Of a DNA stretch of 34,326 nt, positions 21,067-32,749 are shown in pieces (the first letter of the stretch is position 1; each line of letters starts with the position of its first letter). A model generated the notes under the pieces. The model had not been told where the DNA came from and ran no database searches. It worked only from the letters and a program-made list of their open reading frames with translations. This DNA comes from Ophiothrix spiculata (lineage: Eukaryota; Echinodermata; Ophiuroidea; Amphilepidida; Ophiotrichidae): NCBI GenBank assembly GCA_000969725.1, contig JXSR01S034508.1. One strand, 5' to 3'. The translations under genes were made by a program, and so were the position numbers.

Positions 21067-21769
21067 AGATATACTTTTCCTGTAGGACATACATCGGACA
21101 TACAAGTAAGATTCACGCTTAATTTCATAGTGCCCTTTTCAAAATAAGACATAGTGGATATCATTGTAAATTGCTTGTCAAAATTATTTGATTTGTCAAT
21201 GCAAGGAAGAGGAAAAAACCCATGCCTAGCGGCAAGATTTGTCTCGTTCTCGTTTCAGTAAAATGCTTTTTATTTATTTAACCGTAAATGTGTGACTGGT
21301 ACAGATACGAGTGTTGTGTATGGGATTGGATAAATTGATGGGTTTTCTTTTGAAATGTTGCATATATGTAAAAGCAATATGAAAACAGTGCAATGGATGT
21401 TGCCATTAAGAATGAATAGATCTATTCCCCTAACTCTTCTCGTGTGGTTTTGAGTTTCAAAGATACATTCAAGCTATTCATTGCTGTGTTTTTGTTAATT
21501 GAATATAGGGTTTCATCTTGTACTGTTAGCTTCATGAGTGCTGAATTCTGCAGTATTGAAATGGTTAATTTAAGACTGAAGTATATGGGGCATATTTCTT
21601 ATGCAATTATGTAAAGATAAAGTGTTTCTATTTTGATTATTATTTGCTAAGAGGAGGGTTGGCATATTTATAAATAATATTTGTGTTTGTATGATACATC
21701 CCAGGGTATCATTATGGTCATTAGTGCTTGTTTCTAAATTAGAAACATAAATTTAAATCAGTTTATTTT
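21067..21769 (+). repeat. Duplicated segment A (first copy)
   Basis: Aligns to 23,046-23,749 with roughly 30 differences in 703 bp (about 96 % identity by hand count), mostly single substitutions and one-base indels. Its right end runs directly into segment B' through the short shared word ATTTTGAA (21,765-21,772), which also lies at the left edge of B (16,752-16,759). No open frame is conserved. Confidence 0.9.
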
Positions 21770-21790
21770 GAAGTAAGATTTTGCGGAGTG

Positions 21791-22974
21791 TGAGTGCTAG
21801 GATAATTAATGTGCTTCAGGGGGATGTTTTAATTATATCAGGTCTAAAAGATTAATAAAAGTAAATGGCTTTTGATTTCATTCATCATGATATTAAAATT
21901 CAAGTTACTTGTAAAGGAATTCTAATTAAATTGTGATACACCAGATAGCACTTTGTTTAATATGGTTTGAAAAATACAGGTTTTGAAATTGCATCATAGC
22001 TTCATTGTTTTAAACAGAAGCTTTTAAACAATTTTTTGAATTGTATGTTAAATGTATTATGATGAAATCTAAAGAAATTAGTATATTAGATATTCCAAAG
22101 TAGGTTAATTCCATCCCAAGTTTTAAGCTTTAATTAATCGGGACTTTAAAGATACATAAATGATACAATAGTTACAACACTTTTTATTGAAAGACTACAT
22201 TAAGGTTATTCACTTTAAATCCAAAATGGTGGATGCGCCAAGTGCACTCTGAATATAGTTAGAGTGCACTTGATGCTTGTTGCCGCTGTCTCCCTAGAGG
22301 GTCTCAACATCATGTCAATGATCTCAGTCTCAGCTTCTAGGGGCTTGTTTACTACCCCAAAATGTGATCAACAAATGATGGCAGGGAGAGATGTTCTCTT
22401 AAAATTGCTTATGTGACAAGATTTGATCAACGGAAATTTGACGAGGAGAAACGACTACATCTGATGTGGCATTGAACCTCTGTGATATTTTATAAATTGA
22501 ATTTCGTGCATTACCTGAGCAATATGGGTCTAGTAGAAAATTTACTTCCACTGAAAATGGCAAACAGATGTATCAGGAAAAACTCTCAGGTGTGCGAGAG
22601 AGGAAACTGCTAGATGGGTAATGCTACAGATAGGCAGGCCTATACCTGTTCTATATATGTGGCAATGAACTTGGTTTTTATCTGCACAGATCTAAGACAT
22701 TTAGGCAGATTTCAAACATTAATAAAATTTTGATTTATTTGTGCCAGCCTGTGAATGTTTCTGCCAGAGCAAGTTATGAAGAAATTTCATTTTTTCAAAC
22801 AAATATTTCACTTTATGATTTTGATATGGTGTAATGAATTTGCAGTTAAAAATATTAAAATGTGAGGGTACTTAATTTTCCAAATCGTAGCCAGCAGTCA
22901 ATTTCACAAGAATTTTTATTTTGTGATAAATTGCATGTACCATTTGCAAATTGTTCCCAGTTACCAATTCCATG
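21791..22974 (+). repeat. Duplicated segment B' (second copy)
   Basis: Second copy of 16,801-17,980. It ends at the N gap at a point homologous to 17,980. The inverted repeat at 22,239-22,272 keeps both 12-bp arms intact. The divergence profile is uneven, as described for segment B. No copy-specific gene is evident. Confidence 0.9.
22239..22272. repeat. Perfect 12-bp inverted repeat, 10-base loop (copy in B')
   Basis: Same arms as 17,245-17,279 with no change. The loop has one substitution and one deleted base relative to the other copy. Retention of arms with a changed loop is what a structural RNA or a pair of protein-binding half-sites would show, though the number of changes is small. 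Confidence 0.75.
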
Positions 22975-23024
22975 NNNNNNNNNNNNNNNNNNNNNNNNNN
23001 NNNNNNNNNNNNNNNNNNNNNNNN
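22975..23024. other. Assembly gap (50 N)
   Basis: Exactly 50 Ns, a placeholder length. The B-to-B' offset is 4,990 bp but the A-to-A' offset is only 1,979 bp, so if the unit is a tandem copy about 3.06 kb of X' is missing here. Reading frames that cross it are meaningless. The 21 bases after the gap (23,025-23,045) do not match the sequence before segment A. Confidence 1.
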
Positions 23025-23045
23025 GCTAGTTTTATAAATGTGCTG

Positions 23046-23749
23046 AGATATACTTTTCCTGTAGGACATACATCGGACATACAAGTAAGATTCTCGCTCA
23101 ATTTCATATTACCCTTTTCAAAAATAAGACATAGTGGATATCATTGTAAATTGCTTGTCAAAATTATTTGATTTGTCAATGTAAGGAAGAGGAAAAAACC
23201 CATGCCCAGCGGCAAGATTTGTCTCGTTCTCGTTTCAGTAAAATGCTTTTTATTTATTTAACTGTAAATGTGTGACTGGTACAAATAGGAGTGTTGTGTA
23301 TGGGATTGGATAAATTGATGGGTTTTCTTTTGAAATGTTGCATATATGTAAAAGAGATATGAAAACAGTGCAATGGATGTTGCCATTAAGAATGAATAGA
23401 TCTATTCCACTAACTCGTCTCGTGTGGTTTTGAGTTTCAGAGATACATTCAAGCTATTCATTGCTGTGTTTTTGTTAATTGAATATAAGGTTTCATCTTG
23501 TACGGTTAGCTTCATGAGTGCTGAATTCTGCAGTATTGAAATGGTTAATTTAAGACTGAAGTATATGGGGCATCTTTACTATGCAATTATGTAAAGATAA
23601 AGTGTTTCTATTTTTATTTTTATTTGCTAAGAGGAGTTTTGGGACATTTATAAATAATATTTGTGTTTGTAGGATACTTCCCAGGGTATCATTATGGTCA
23701 TTAGTGCTTGTTTCTAAATTAGAAACAGATATTTAAATCAGTTTATTTT
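23046..23749 (+). repeat. Duplicated segment A' (second copy)
   Basis: Second copy of 21,067-21,769. Similarity stops at the A/T-rich word ATTTTAAA (23,745-23,752), the counterpart of ATTTTGAA at the A/B' junction. Downstream sequence is single copy in this window. Confidence 0.9.
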
Positions 23750-25639
23750 AAATCAAAGTGTTTTATTACAAATGTATTTTTAAAATAAGAACTCATTTGG
23801 GACACCTTAAGCAAAAGGACCTTTTCCTTTTTTGTGTGTTTGATTATTGTATTTTCTTGACTACTTTTACAGAATTTACAATGCAAATATTATTCAAATT
23901 AGTATATTTTCAAGCTGTGTTATGGTTTTGTTTTTCATGGGCAAATCAATTTGATTTCTACCGGTCATCTTTCCTCAGAAACTTATTATGAATGGATTTA
24001 GGTCAACTTGCGGATACCTAACACTAAAAACGAATCAAGTCTCTCTCTCAAGCATCGTCCGGTAACAGTCTAGCCAGGATATAAAGATTTTGTCTTCGCT
24101 TGAATTTACGTCAAATGTGTATATTTGGTCCATATTTTACGCCATATAATATCTGGTTTCTTCCTAGGGAATACACAAGTACTTTTGATCACAGATCTTA
24201 AGAATTTGAAGAGGATCTTTGATTCAAGAAATATCTTGAACATGTTGTGTTGTTTATCCAAGTTTATTTCTGATGTTTTCATGACGGTTTGATTTACAAG
24301 ACTTGTAAACAATAAGGTCCAAATCCTGGCTGTAAGGCACAGTGCAATGATATTTCCTGTAGTAAATATATCTTATAAAAGGATTTAAAAGATGTTCTTA
24401 AAAATTATCTTCATTGCCAGATTTCTAAGGAAGGTCATTGGGATTGTTTGTAAGTTCAAGAAACATTGAATTGTTTTTATGTTCAAGAAATAGTATATTA
24501 TTTGAAATATTTTATAAAAGCTTTTGAATAGCATATTCAGGTAAAGGTGTTTTGAAGCTTTTTGGGTTTGAATTATTGTGAAATGATATCAACTGGTGTG
24601 TAAGAGCAAATAGGCCTATTCACTGGAATGTCGGGGTGCTAGCAAAGGATGATTTTACCCCACACTCTATTGTTTATTTTCAAACATGGCTTTTTCACTT
24701 AGTGTACTTCACCTTTCCCTCTAACCACACACCATCTGTCTTGGCATTCTGGAAACACTTGGATGGCAAAGTAACCATTGTGTTTTCTTAACCTCACTTG
24801 ACTGTGGTGGCTAAAAACACATTCACGTTTTTTGATCTAAAAAATTCTACCAAAGTTCACTAAATTGGCATGGCATTTGACAGATTTGCTGATTTTGGAG
24901 CAGGATTAGGGGTGCATTAACCCCAGAGCCAAGGGTGAACCAAAAAGGTTTAGAACTTGTCAGATTCTAATAAATTGTTACTTGAAAGATGTGTTGTGTG
25001 AGGTGCCAAGTCCTTTATCAGGTCAAAGAAAAGAGAATATACCGACTCAATGAAAGGAACTCTTTTCTTAAAATGCTTTGTGAAATGAATTAATATTAAA
25101 AGATTAATATTTGGATGTATTTAATAGTATGATTTTATATGAAGACAGTGAAAACTTGTTTTGGTTTAAAGCTTGTTTGGATGATTAATATATTGTTGAC
25201 ATTGGTTGGGATTTGTGGCTGAAAGACATCTTGAATATTTGAACGCAAGGTCAATATTTTCTGGGCCAAATCATGGTCATAGTCTGATTAATGTTTTAAA
25301 AATCAATGTCATTGCCATTTTCTGGAAATTGAGTGGTGATTTTATGAGTTGTTTTCTTTATCTTATAAAAACAATGGTGACTAAGTCATGATTTGGTCAT
25401 AAATAATTTTGATTTAGGTTGGGACATTTTACACTTATTTCATACTGATATCTGTCTGTAGGATTTTTCGATTTTCAGAAATTGGGAAAATGGAAATATT
25501 TATGTTGAGCATAACATATTGACACAATATTCTAAAACATATTTATTTCAGGTTGTGTTTTAACCACTTTATAACTCCTTTTCTTCAAAAAACATAATAT
25601 CAAGAAATGTCATTTTAATATACATAGGAAGCTTGCTGA
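23750..25639. other. AT-rich noncoding stretch with Runx-like words
   Basis: A 77-codon plus-strand frame (23,758-23,991) is F/L/Y-rich and reads as translated T-rich DNA. The GC-richer patch 24,640-24,810 holds TAACCACA (24,722-24,729) and TGTGGT (24,803-24,808), the Runx core on opposite strands 80 bp apart. An octamer ATGCAAAT lies at 23,881-23,888. Nothing else is recognised. Confidence 0.4.
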
Positions 25640-26060
25640 ATGTCAAATGCAAAAACAATAATCCGGATGCAACTGATGTCTTTTATGACATCTGACAGCC
25701 TGATGTGGTTCGCTACGCTGCAAACTTATTACGATCAAGTTAGAGTCAAATCGTCCTCGGCAATGGCTAATATCGCATGACAGCGATGAATGTAGCAATA
25801 TTGGAAGGACGGCTGGACTAATCGAGCCATGACAAGCAGTCAACAAATGCTATGATGATTACTGTAGTGGACATTAGCAAAATGAAAAATTTGTTTTTGT
25901 CTGGTTGCTGGGAAGTAATTACCATTCTGGTCACTGTGGTCAATGACCAAGAAAATGATTTTGTAAGAGTGCAGTAAACGGTTTGAAGCGATTATTACAT
26001 CGAGATTTTTAACTTTATTAAATAGTATCAGTTGCTCCGTTACAAGCTTGGGTTTCAACT
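25640..26060. promoter_or_regulatory. Candidate regulatory island with nuclear-receptor composite site
   Basis: CpG words cluster at 25,660-25,835, unlike the surrounding AT-rich DNA. At 25,928-25,949 three perfect hexamer half-sites lie together. Words of the TAATCG, GCTAATATCG and AGTAATTACC type add homeodomain-like cores. The short minus-strand frames here have no recognisable domain. An enhancer is the simplest reading. Confidence 0.4.
25928..25949. promoter_or_regulatory. Triple nuclear-receptor half-site (DR3 + IR1)
   Basis: TGGTCA at 25,928-25,933, TGGTCA at 25,937-25,942 and TGACCA at 25,944-25,949. The first two form a direct repeat with a 3-base spacer (the VDR/RXR type); the last two form a perfect 13-bp inverted repeat with a 1-base spacer (the EcR/RXR or FXR type). 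Half-sites deviate from AGGTCA only by T in the first position. Confidence 0.45.
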
Positions 26061-26821
26061 AAGTGAACGCAATTGGGAGGAAAACATTGCAATGAAAATG
26101 ACCTTTATAGGGAATTTTGTACAGTAGATAGACTTGATATTGAAATACTGAAGGTAGACAATGAAATGCATTGCAGAAATGGGATGATGAATTTGGAACT
26201 GACAGCATAGGGAATGATCCAAATTAGGTTGATACTCTATTGTTGACAATGTTGCCAGTTGAAATATTGTGGATTAAAGGTATTGCTTTAAAACATTTTT
26301 GTTAGAATAGTTTTTGTTAATATTCATCCTAATTATTCCATATGTCAAACTGATACAACATTTAGTAGCGTTTGCAGCAACTATGCTATCAATGGACTAT
26401 TGTTTTTTTCATATCCGTTCGAAAAATCCCCTGACTAATTTCAAAGATAAATCATATTCTAAAGAAACGACTCAGCTTTAAAATCAAATCCCTGAAGGGG
26501 CTGAACTTGAAAAAAATTCTTTATTTTAAAAAACGAAGTTTATGTTAATCAATTTTCAGTTTTTAATCTATCGATAATCAATTTATAGAAATGTTAACAG
26601 AACAAAGAATAAGATGTACCGAGTAAAGCATGAGTTGACTTGTATAGTTGTTTAAGTTTAATTATGGAATGCTGTGCTGCAGGGTTTGCATAAACCCTGT
26701 GAAAATGATCCTATATTGAGGCTCCAAGAGAGTGAAAAAGAATCAATTGCAAAAACACGTAAGGCATAAGATTGCCTATTGATGGTGTCCATAGACTTGT
26801 CACAAGTCTCATATTCAGTAT
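26061..26821. other. Noncoding stretch
   Basis: A TTAAAGGTATTGC word near 26,274 resembles one near 14,937. Otherwise AT-rich with no recognised gene or repeat. Confidence 0.4.
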
Positions 26822-26872
26822 TTGAATCTCCTAATAGTAAAGGGTTATAATGAAAGACTTGAGCAAAGTCTG

Positions 26873-27197
26873 TTATCAGTAACCTTATCAGAGCACTATC
26901 TCAGCATGGTACATTTTGAAGTGTTGAGTGTCGTATTGAAGATGGAAAGACGATGGATTCTCGAGTCTGGAGATGAAAATCTTCACCCTACGGAAAGCAA
27001 ATGTGGCATCATTTGGTCCCACAAAAGTTCTATTTCTTTTCCTATGTTGCAAGTATTAAGAGGCTTTGCATCTTTGATAAGGGACAATTTCAAGGGGATT
27101 ATACTGACGGCGAGAGAAGGTGCGTTTCTGTGTAAGATATTTATCTCGCTGGATGTTAGGCACGCTGATGAAAAGCCAGACAAGAGTTGCCTTATCT
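26873..27197. promoter_or_regulatory. GATA-motif cluster (candidate enhancer)
   Basis: WGATAR cores lie at 26,873-26,878, 26,884-26,890 (two overlapping), 26,896-26,901, 27,075-27,080, 27,141-27,146 and 27,191-27,197 (two overlapping): six clusters in 325 bp where about one is expected. The first three lie within 29 bp. This is typical of GATA-factor-driven enhancers; which factor or tissue cannot be told. Confidence 0.45.
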
Positions 27198-27268
27198 CCC
27201 TAAAGGATTCATTCACGAAAGAGATCTTTCCAATTTTTCAGAGGGGATTATTTGTGATACAAGCATGA
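26906..27268 (+). CDS. Unrecognised ORF, 120 codons from first ATG
   Basis: The frame is open for 148 codons from 26,822 (a TTG), the longest in the window. The first ATG is at 26,906, giving 120 residues and a TGA at 27,266-27,268. The product is mixed-charge with no obvious signal peptide, membrane span or known motif; I recognise no family. A 77-codon frame is open on the opposite strand over 26,983-27,216, so the region is simply stop-poor because it is GC-richer. It overlaps a dense GATA-motif cluster, which favours a regulatory reading. It could be an exon; no clear splice sites tie it to others. Confidence 0.15.
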   Translation: MVHFEVLSVVLKMERRWILESGDENLHPTESKCGIIWSHKSSISFPMLQVLRGFASLIRDNFKGIILTAREGAFLCKIFISLDVRHADEKPDKSCLISLKDSFTKEIFPIFQRGLFVIQA

Positions 27269-28330
27269 AGGAGAGAATAAGAAAATCAGAAAACAGCTTC
27301 AGTATGTCATTACGCAAGCCGTAACTAACATGTTTACAAAAAGTATTCACTGAAGTTGTTGTTGATGAGCCAGTATTTATTGCTAATTCCCTGTAGATTT
27401 TACAGCAGACTCAAACCACTGAATTTTTAAATGGATTACATTTGAAAGCTTTTAAAAGATATTGAAATATTCTTGCTTTGACATTCAGTCGTTTAGATAC
27501 ACTGTGTGTTTATTTGTTGTATTGTTTTGCTTGAGTTGAGACGGACTGATTCGTACGCCATCTGAGTCCCAGGTGGAAGAGCGTTTTCATGGATTGCCTA
27601 ACAAATTATCTGCTTGATAGAATCATTTGGTAACACTGAAATAAAGTGAGAAATAATCTTGAGGATAAGGTCAAAATAGTTTCACAAATATGACATTTTT
27701 ATTTGACATTTAAAAAATCATAGTACAACATAATGAAAATGAAATAACAACAAATATTTTTTAATAGTTGATATTTTGTTTTTGTAACTGTGTTTAAATT
27801 ATTGACCATTATTGTAATTGTCTAAGTTTATCATGATCATTTTTCACTCAAAATTTTAACCATTTTTAAAATTTCCATTTATCTTTTTAACTATTTTGAA
27901 ATGTTCATTTTTTAATTTTAGATGTTTGTCATTTTTATCAAAATATTTAACATCATGTATTAACTTTTAATCTAAGTTTTGACCATATTTATAAAGAAAA
28001 GAATAAGTTGGGAAATTTTTATCTTACCAATCCAAAAATGTTGAATGTGACAATTGATTTCATATTAGCTTTAACCCAAAAATAATCTTCATGTACCATT
28101 TTCAATTCACTCAAACCAATGCTGAAACAAAGTGTGTTGAATTTGGCAGCCATTGTCACTGCATGATTCCAATAGTAGAAACGTATATCAAAAATGCAAT
28201 ATCCACTCGTTGATATTTTACCCAAGAGTGAAATCAATGGCATTCAATAAAATTAACCTCTTCAAGCAAAGGCTCAGGATGAAATTTAACTGGAAAAGGT
28301 TGATATGCTGGTGCACTTATTGAATGGCAC
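27269..28330. other. AT-rich noncoding stretch with degenerate TTTTGACCATTTT-like words
   Basis: 27,680-27,990 is built of recurring words of the form TTTTRACCATTTT and TTTAACATT, possibly a decayed short tandem repeat. 28,020-28,250 is somewhat GC-richer, with CCAAT words and a 74-codon minus-strand frame without recognisable domain. Confidence 0.35.
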
Positions 28331-28334
28331 ATTG

Positions 28335-28369
28335 CATACACATGAAACATAAGGATGTTTCATTGTATG
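28335..28369. repeat. Small hairpin, 15-bp stem, 4-base loop
   Basis: CATACA-C-ATGAAACAT (28,335-28,350) pairs with ATGTTTCAT-TGTATG (28,355-28,369) around loop AAGG, with one bulged C. A tight tetraloop is unusual among the many AT palindromes here. It is too short for a standard microRNA precursor. Confidence 0.5.
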
Positions 28370-31300
28370 AATATAAATAGAAAATTATCTCAACAAATCA
28401 TAAAGCCTGAGAAGTTTAATGTTCTGAATTATAAAGGAATATCACTGTAGTAATAAAGTTCAGCTTTGCGATGATGAAAATGGCCTTATATTCTAGTTAG
28501 TGTAAATGTACTATGTCTACAGCATAGTCTTACATCAATAGGCATAAGCGCATCTGTTATTTCAACCATATTGAATAAAATTACTGTTAATTAGATTCTA
28601 ATTGAATTTTGCATTGGTTTAATAAATGGACAATGTTGGGGAGGATCAATATGCCCATGTCTATTTGTTAGATCATCAATCTGCCCCAGTTTTTATTAAT
28701 TGCTCTCTTGGTGAAGGTAAAAAAGTACATGGAACCTTGTTTATATTTATTTGGAAGATGAGACTGATTTGCATATGGGCAGATGTAAGAATTGTTTATC
28801 ATTACGTGTTTTTGCTTTTCAAAAGTGCAAATGCTCCAATTTGTTATTCAACTCCATTCAAGGTTAACAGTTGCTTTATTATCTACATAATTATAGTTGT
28901 TTTGTAAATTCTGTTTAATTTGCTTTTATTTTATTTTTGAATTAACTAACTCTGTTATAGTTTTTGATACTGGTTTGCTACCATTTTTGGTCATTAAAAT
29001 TGGCACTATTTAGTTCTGGAATGTGATTTTTTTTATAATTTTACCAGAAATTGTCATATGAATTGTTGGTGACAAAATTTTAAATAAAATTAGAAATAAT
29101 TATTATGTTTAATTTTTTCAAAAAGAAATATTGTAGAGTAAAATGTATGTGCAGATTTGTCAAAAATGACATTGAAATTCAAAAATAAAATTAAAAGCAA
29201 TATTATTACTTCGGCATTTAAAACTAGGTATAAATTGCTCATTTTGATATCAAATCAATAAATATCAGTCTCTATCGCTAAATGGCTGACTCTGAAAGTC
29301 AATCCCATTTGTGTTAATGCATTTTTCTCAAATTTACCCAAATAAGCCCTGTCTGTCTTCACAATTCAATTTTAACAGAATATTATTTTCTTTGAAATTA
29401 ATCACTAGGGTAAAGATATCTATAGCATATTCCCTCTAGTAATAAGGTTATGTTAATTGAATGACTGACAAACATAAAATTCAGTGTTACTTGTTCAAAT
29501 AAGATAACAAACGACATTCTACGCAAGTCTGCGCTAAATGGATCTCCGTAGAATAAAGTAGGATGATATGTGGCTGATATTTGCTGATTCAATATTAGTC
29601 AAACTGATAACATTTTTTGCAATTACACCATCAGGTTTTTCTTTTCATGATACTCGGTGCTTTCCATGCTTTGTTTTTATCAAAGAATACTTCAGTGTTG
29701 TATGGGATTTTATAAGAATTAAATTGGAGCTTTTTTGTTGCATGGAACGCTTAAGTGTTTTTATTTTAAACAATTGAGAAAGGTAAATCAAATTTTGGAT
29801 GAATGTTAAATGTAAATAGTGCACGTATGAAAGACATATGATCCTTAAAGACAGCAATAAAATGTTCTTAATTTGATTTTTATAGCTTGGGTTATTGAAG
29901 ATAAAAAATTTATAGAAAGAATTAATTGATTTCTAAAAGATGCTCTCTCATGATGTCAATATTTTGGTCTTCTTTAAAATGTGTGAAGTCATTTCTGTTT
30001 GTAAAATTGTATTGCTTGAAGAAGTCGTCTGAAATCAAGGGCAACCAAACATGTCTGTCTGATTTTAAATGACTTGGAGGAATATTTTGTTGTTGTGAAA
30101 CGACACAAGTAAATATTTTCTTGGCTCATGCTACAATCAGTCAAATATTTGTTGTCCTTTGCTGATGTAACTGTGATCTAGGCAGTCGCAATGCCAATTT
30201 TGAAATTTTTGATCAAAAAAATAATGGTGAAATGTAAAAAAGAACAGATGGCTGGACAGATAGTCTGCATTGTGGCCATTATTACTAATACAAAAGTTGC
30301 TATAAATCATGCAATATATTCACAGTTTTCGCCCATAAATTATGAAATCATATATTCATATCCCACTTTGTTGCCGCCTCTCGCCGAAATATTTAGGTTA
30401 TATGTAAACATGACAGTACTGTAAAGTATGTTATCTAGATCTAGATCAAAGGTGTTGTGGTTCATTTATCATCTTTTTTCACCTGTCATTTTTGCTAAAT
30501 ACACAAATTGATGCACTGATACCAATGACATTTGTTTAGTGATAAGTAACAATTTTCAAACAAGATCAGGAAAACTTCTTGCAATGTAGATTTTTGTATT
30601 GATGCAATCATGCCCAAAGTCCAGTCTAGACTTGACTGTATGTAACAGAACGTGATATTTTGTGATATATCTCTATGACCAATCACACAATTTTATGACT
30701 ATGCATCTGCATCTAAATAAAAGGACATGGTGGTTTTTTTAAACCATAGAATATTTTCTCTCTTAGTACTAGTTAGAGCATCAACCAAATCCAAATGTTG
30801 TTAGTTGCTGTAAACTGAAACCTCCTTAACGGTTAAGCTTAAGGGTAAAACAGAAAAGAGAGGCGTGATGTTTCTTCCTAAATGCTAGGCCACTTCAACT
30901 ACCAGGAAGCTGGGTGCACTTCCATGCGTATTAATGTTTGTTAACGTGCTCTAGATTGTGGGTCCGTATAGGGGAAACTGTGACTTGGTTTGTCTTGAGA
31001 ATTCAAAGGAACAAGATATGTGTTTTTTGTTCAGAAAAATTGAATCATAGATGTGTTTGATAAACTTGAAGTAGGAAGAAGAATGCTAAATGTATTAATC
31101 ATGAACTATCCAAATTCAGACGGTTCTCTTTTTCATGTCTTAGTAATTTCGTCAAGGTTGCTGAATTCAACAACTTATAGTATTAAAGTTCATTGTGTGT
31201 CATTGCATTGCATTAATGTCAAAATTGCATTAACAAGTAGAAATGTACCTACGTCAAGAGAAAATTCAAATTATTGTGAATTAAATGCAGTTGTCATGTT

Positions 31301-32230
31301 AGCCGGGACGGCAAGGTATATGCAGTAGCCTAGAATTGATGCGATTAATGCGCTGGCCCACACATTAGCGCTTGTAATTTTGTGTAAGCATGATTACATT
31401 CGGTGTACTATAAATTTTCATGGAAGAAAACAAAATCTTGTTGAAAATAACTGGGTCAAATTGTTCCACACGAAATATTGAAAAAATGTATGTCTGAAAT
31501 ATAATGTTCTCTTTTCTGTAAATGATAATATGTTTTGGAATGAATCTGATCAAATTTTGATCTTATGAAAAATTCAAGCTGACTTGAAATGTGAATGTGC
31601 AATATATACATACACATTTTTTACATTGTGTCAAATTGAATTAAACTGTGGCAGGGAAATAAGACATCCCCCGTGAGGATAGGTTTTAATATATTGTGAA
31701 TTATGGCATTTGGTATATGTCTGTTGTATGTGTACACTTTAATATTTAGATAAAGAATTCCACATTGCTAGAAGGGTTGTGTAATGTGTGTTGGAAACCA
31801 ATCCAGTCGGATTATTACTGTAAATTGTTGTGTAGTACGTATTAAGAGATCTCGTATTTTTAGAAAGCGCTGTAAACCACTCAACCAAAACAAATTAGGA
31901 CATGTACTTGAAATGTAACGTAGCTGTATTGGAAATGCTGATGAATAATTGAATTTCAAATGGAATTGCGGGCTGATTTTTCAAAAAAAAATATTTAGAA
32001 TTGTGTTTTTTATTCTATAGTACGGTAGAAAGTAGAAGTACATCAAACTTATAAAAATAGCATGGATGGAAAGATGTAAACATTAGTGCAGAAAATGTTG
32101 AATTGGATTGTTAAAATCCAATTTATGTCAAGAATATTGAGTGACAGGCAGAAGAGTATTGCTAAGTGAAGCTTACAAGAAAATGTTGCTCAAAATATTC
32201 AAGTAAATGTATGTGAACTTGGTTGGAATC
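28370..32230. other. Long AT-rich noncoding stretch
   Basis: Frames of 62-93 codons on both strands (for example 28,626-28,907 and 31,053-31,328, plus strand) lack domains and flanking splice signals. GC-richer patches are 30,820-30,980 (containing the 10-bp palindrome TTAAGCTTAA near 30,832) and 31,295-31,370 (GCGCT words). An AGATCTAGATC word lies near 30,437. No RNA gene was recognised. Confidence 0.45.
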
Positions 32231-32259
32231 TTGAGTCATGAATTCATAGACAGTCATGG

Positions 32260-32268
32260 TCAAGGTCA
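32260..32268 (+). promoter_or_regulatory. NR5A/ERR-type nuclear receptor site
   Basis: TCAAGGTCA, an exact extended half-site, preceded by GG so that GGTCAAGGTCA gives two half-sites as at 549-559 on the other strand. Function is inferred from the motif. Confidence 0.3.
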
Positions 32269-32509
32269 GTGAGATGGGGTTTAATCATTGAAAATATTTA
32301 GTCATTATGAGATTGAGTCTTTAATGTTCAGTTTTTAAAATTATCAAGTTTGGTACAACATTGTGTCTGGTTGGGATTATAGGTTTATACAAATTATGAT
32401 CATTTGGGATGAAAGCTACTTAGAGAAGAGACCCAAAGTCTGATCGAGGACGAAGTGACCTAGCCAAGCAAAAATAAGAACTACAAAATGTGACAGAAAT
32501 ATGGTGTAA

Positions 32510-32548
32510 ATTTGCATGGTGGTATTAGAAATATTTATTTATGCAAAT
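32510..32548. promoter_or_regulatory. Inverted pair of octamer (POU) motifs
   Basis: ATTTGCAT at 32,510-32,517 and its reverse complement ATGCAAAT at 32,541-32,548, 23 bases apart. The octamer is the POU-factor consensus. Roughly three octamers are expected by chance in the whole window, so two convergent ones within 39 bp are mildly notable. TAATTG/TTAATT words follow. Confidence 0.35.
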
Positions 32549-32749
32549 TAAATATCCTTAATTGTATTTAATTTTGCGAGAATTTAACTTGCAAATCATC
32601 ATCAGCAGGTATTTTTACATGAATTTGGTTTCTCAATTTATATTTTAATTTTTGCAAGGTGTTCAATTTTTCAAAATGTTGTGTCTCCCAAAATTAATCA
32701 TTCTTATAATATAATGCTGAAGTGATAATGCAGCCTTATGTTTCTGTTT

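Noticed and set aside
22872-23171. Two reading frames crossing the N gap
   Set aside because: They run through 50 unknown bases and are artefacts of translating Ns; the flanking parts belong to duplicated noncoding segments.
28626-28907. 93-codon plus-strand frame
   Set aside because: No recognisable domain, AT-driven composition, no splice signals; its length is within chance for this window.
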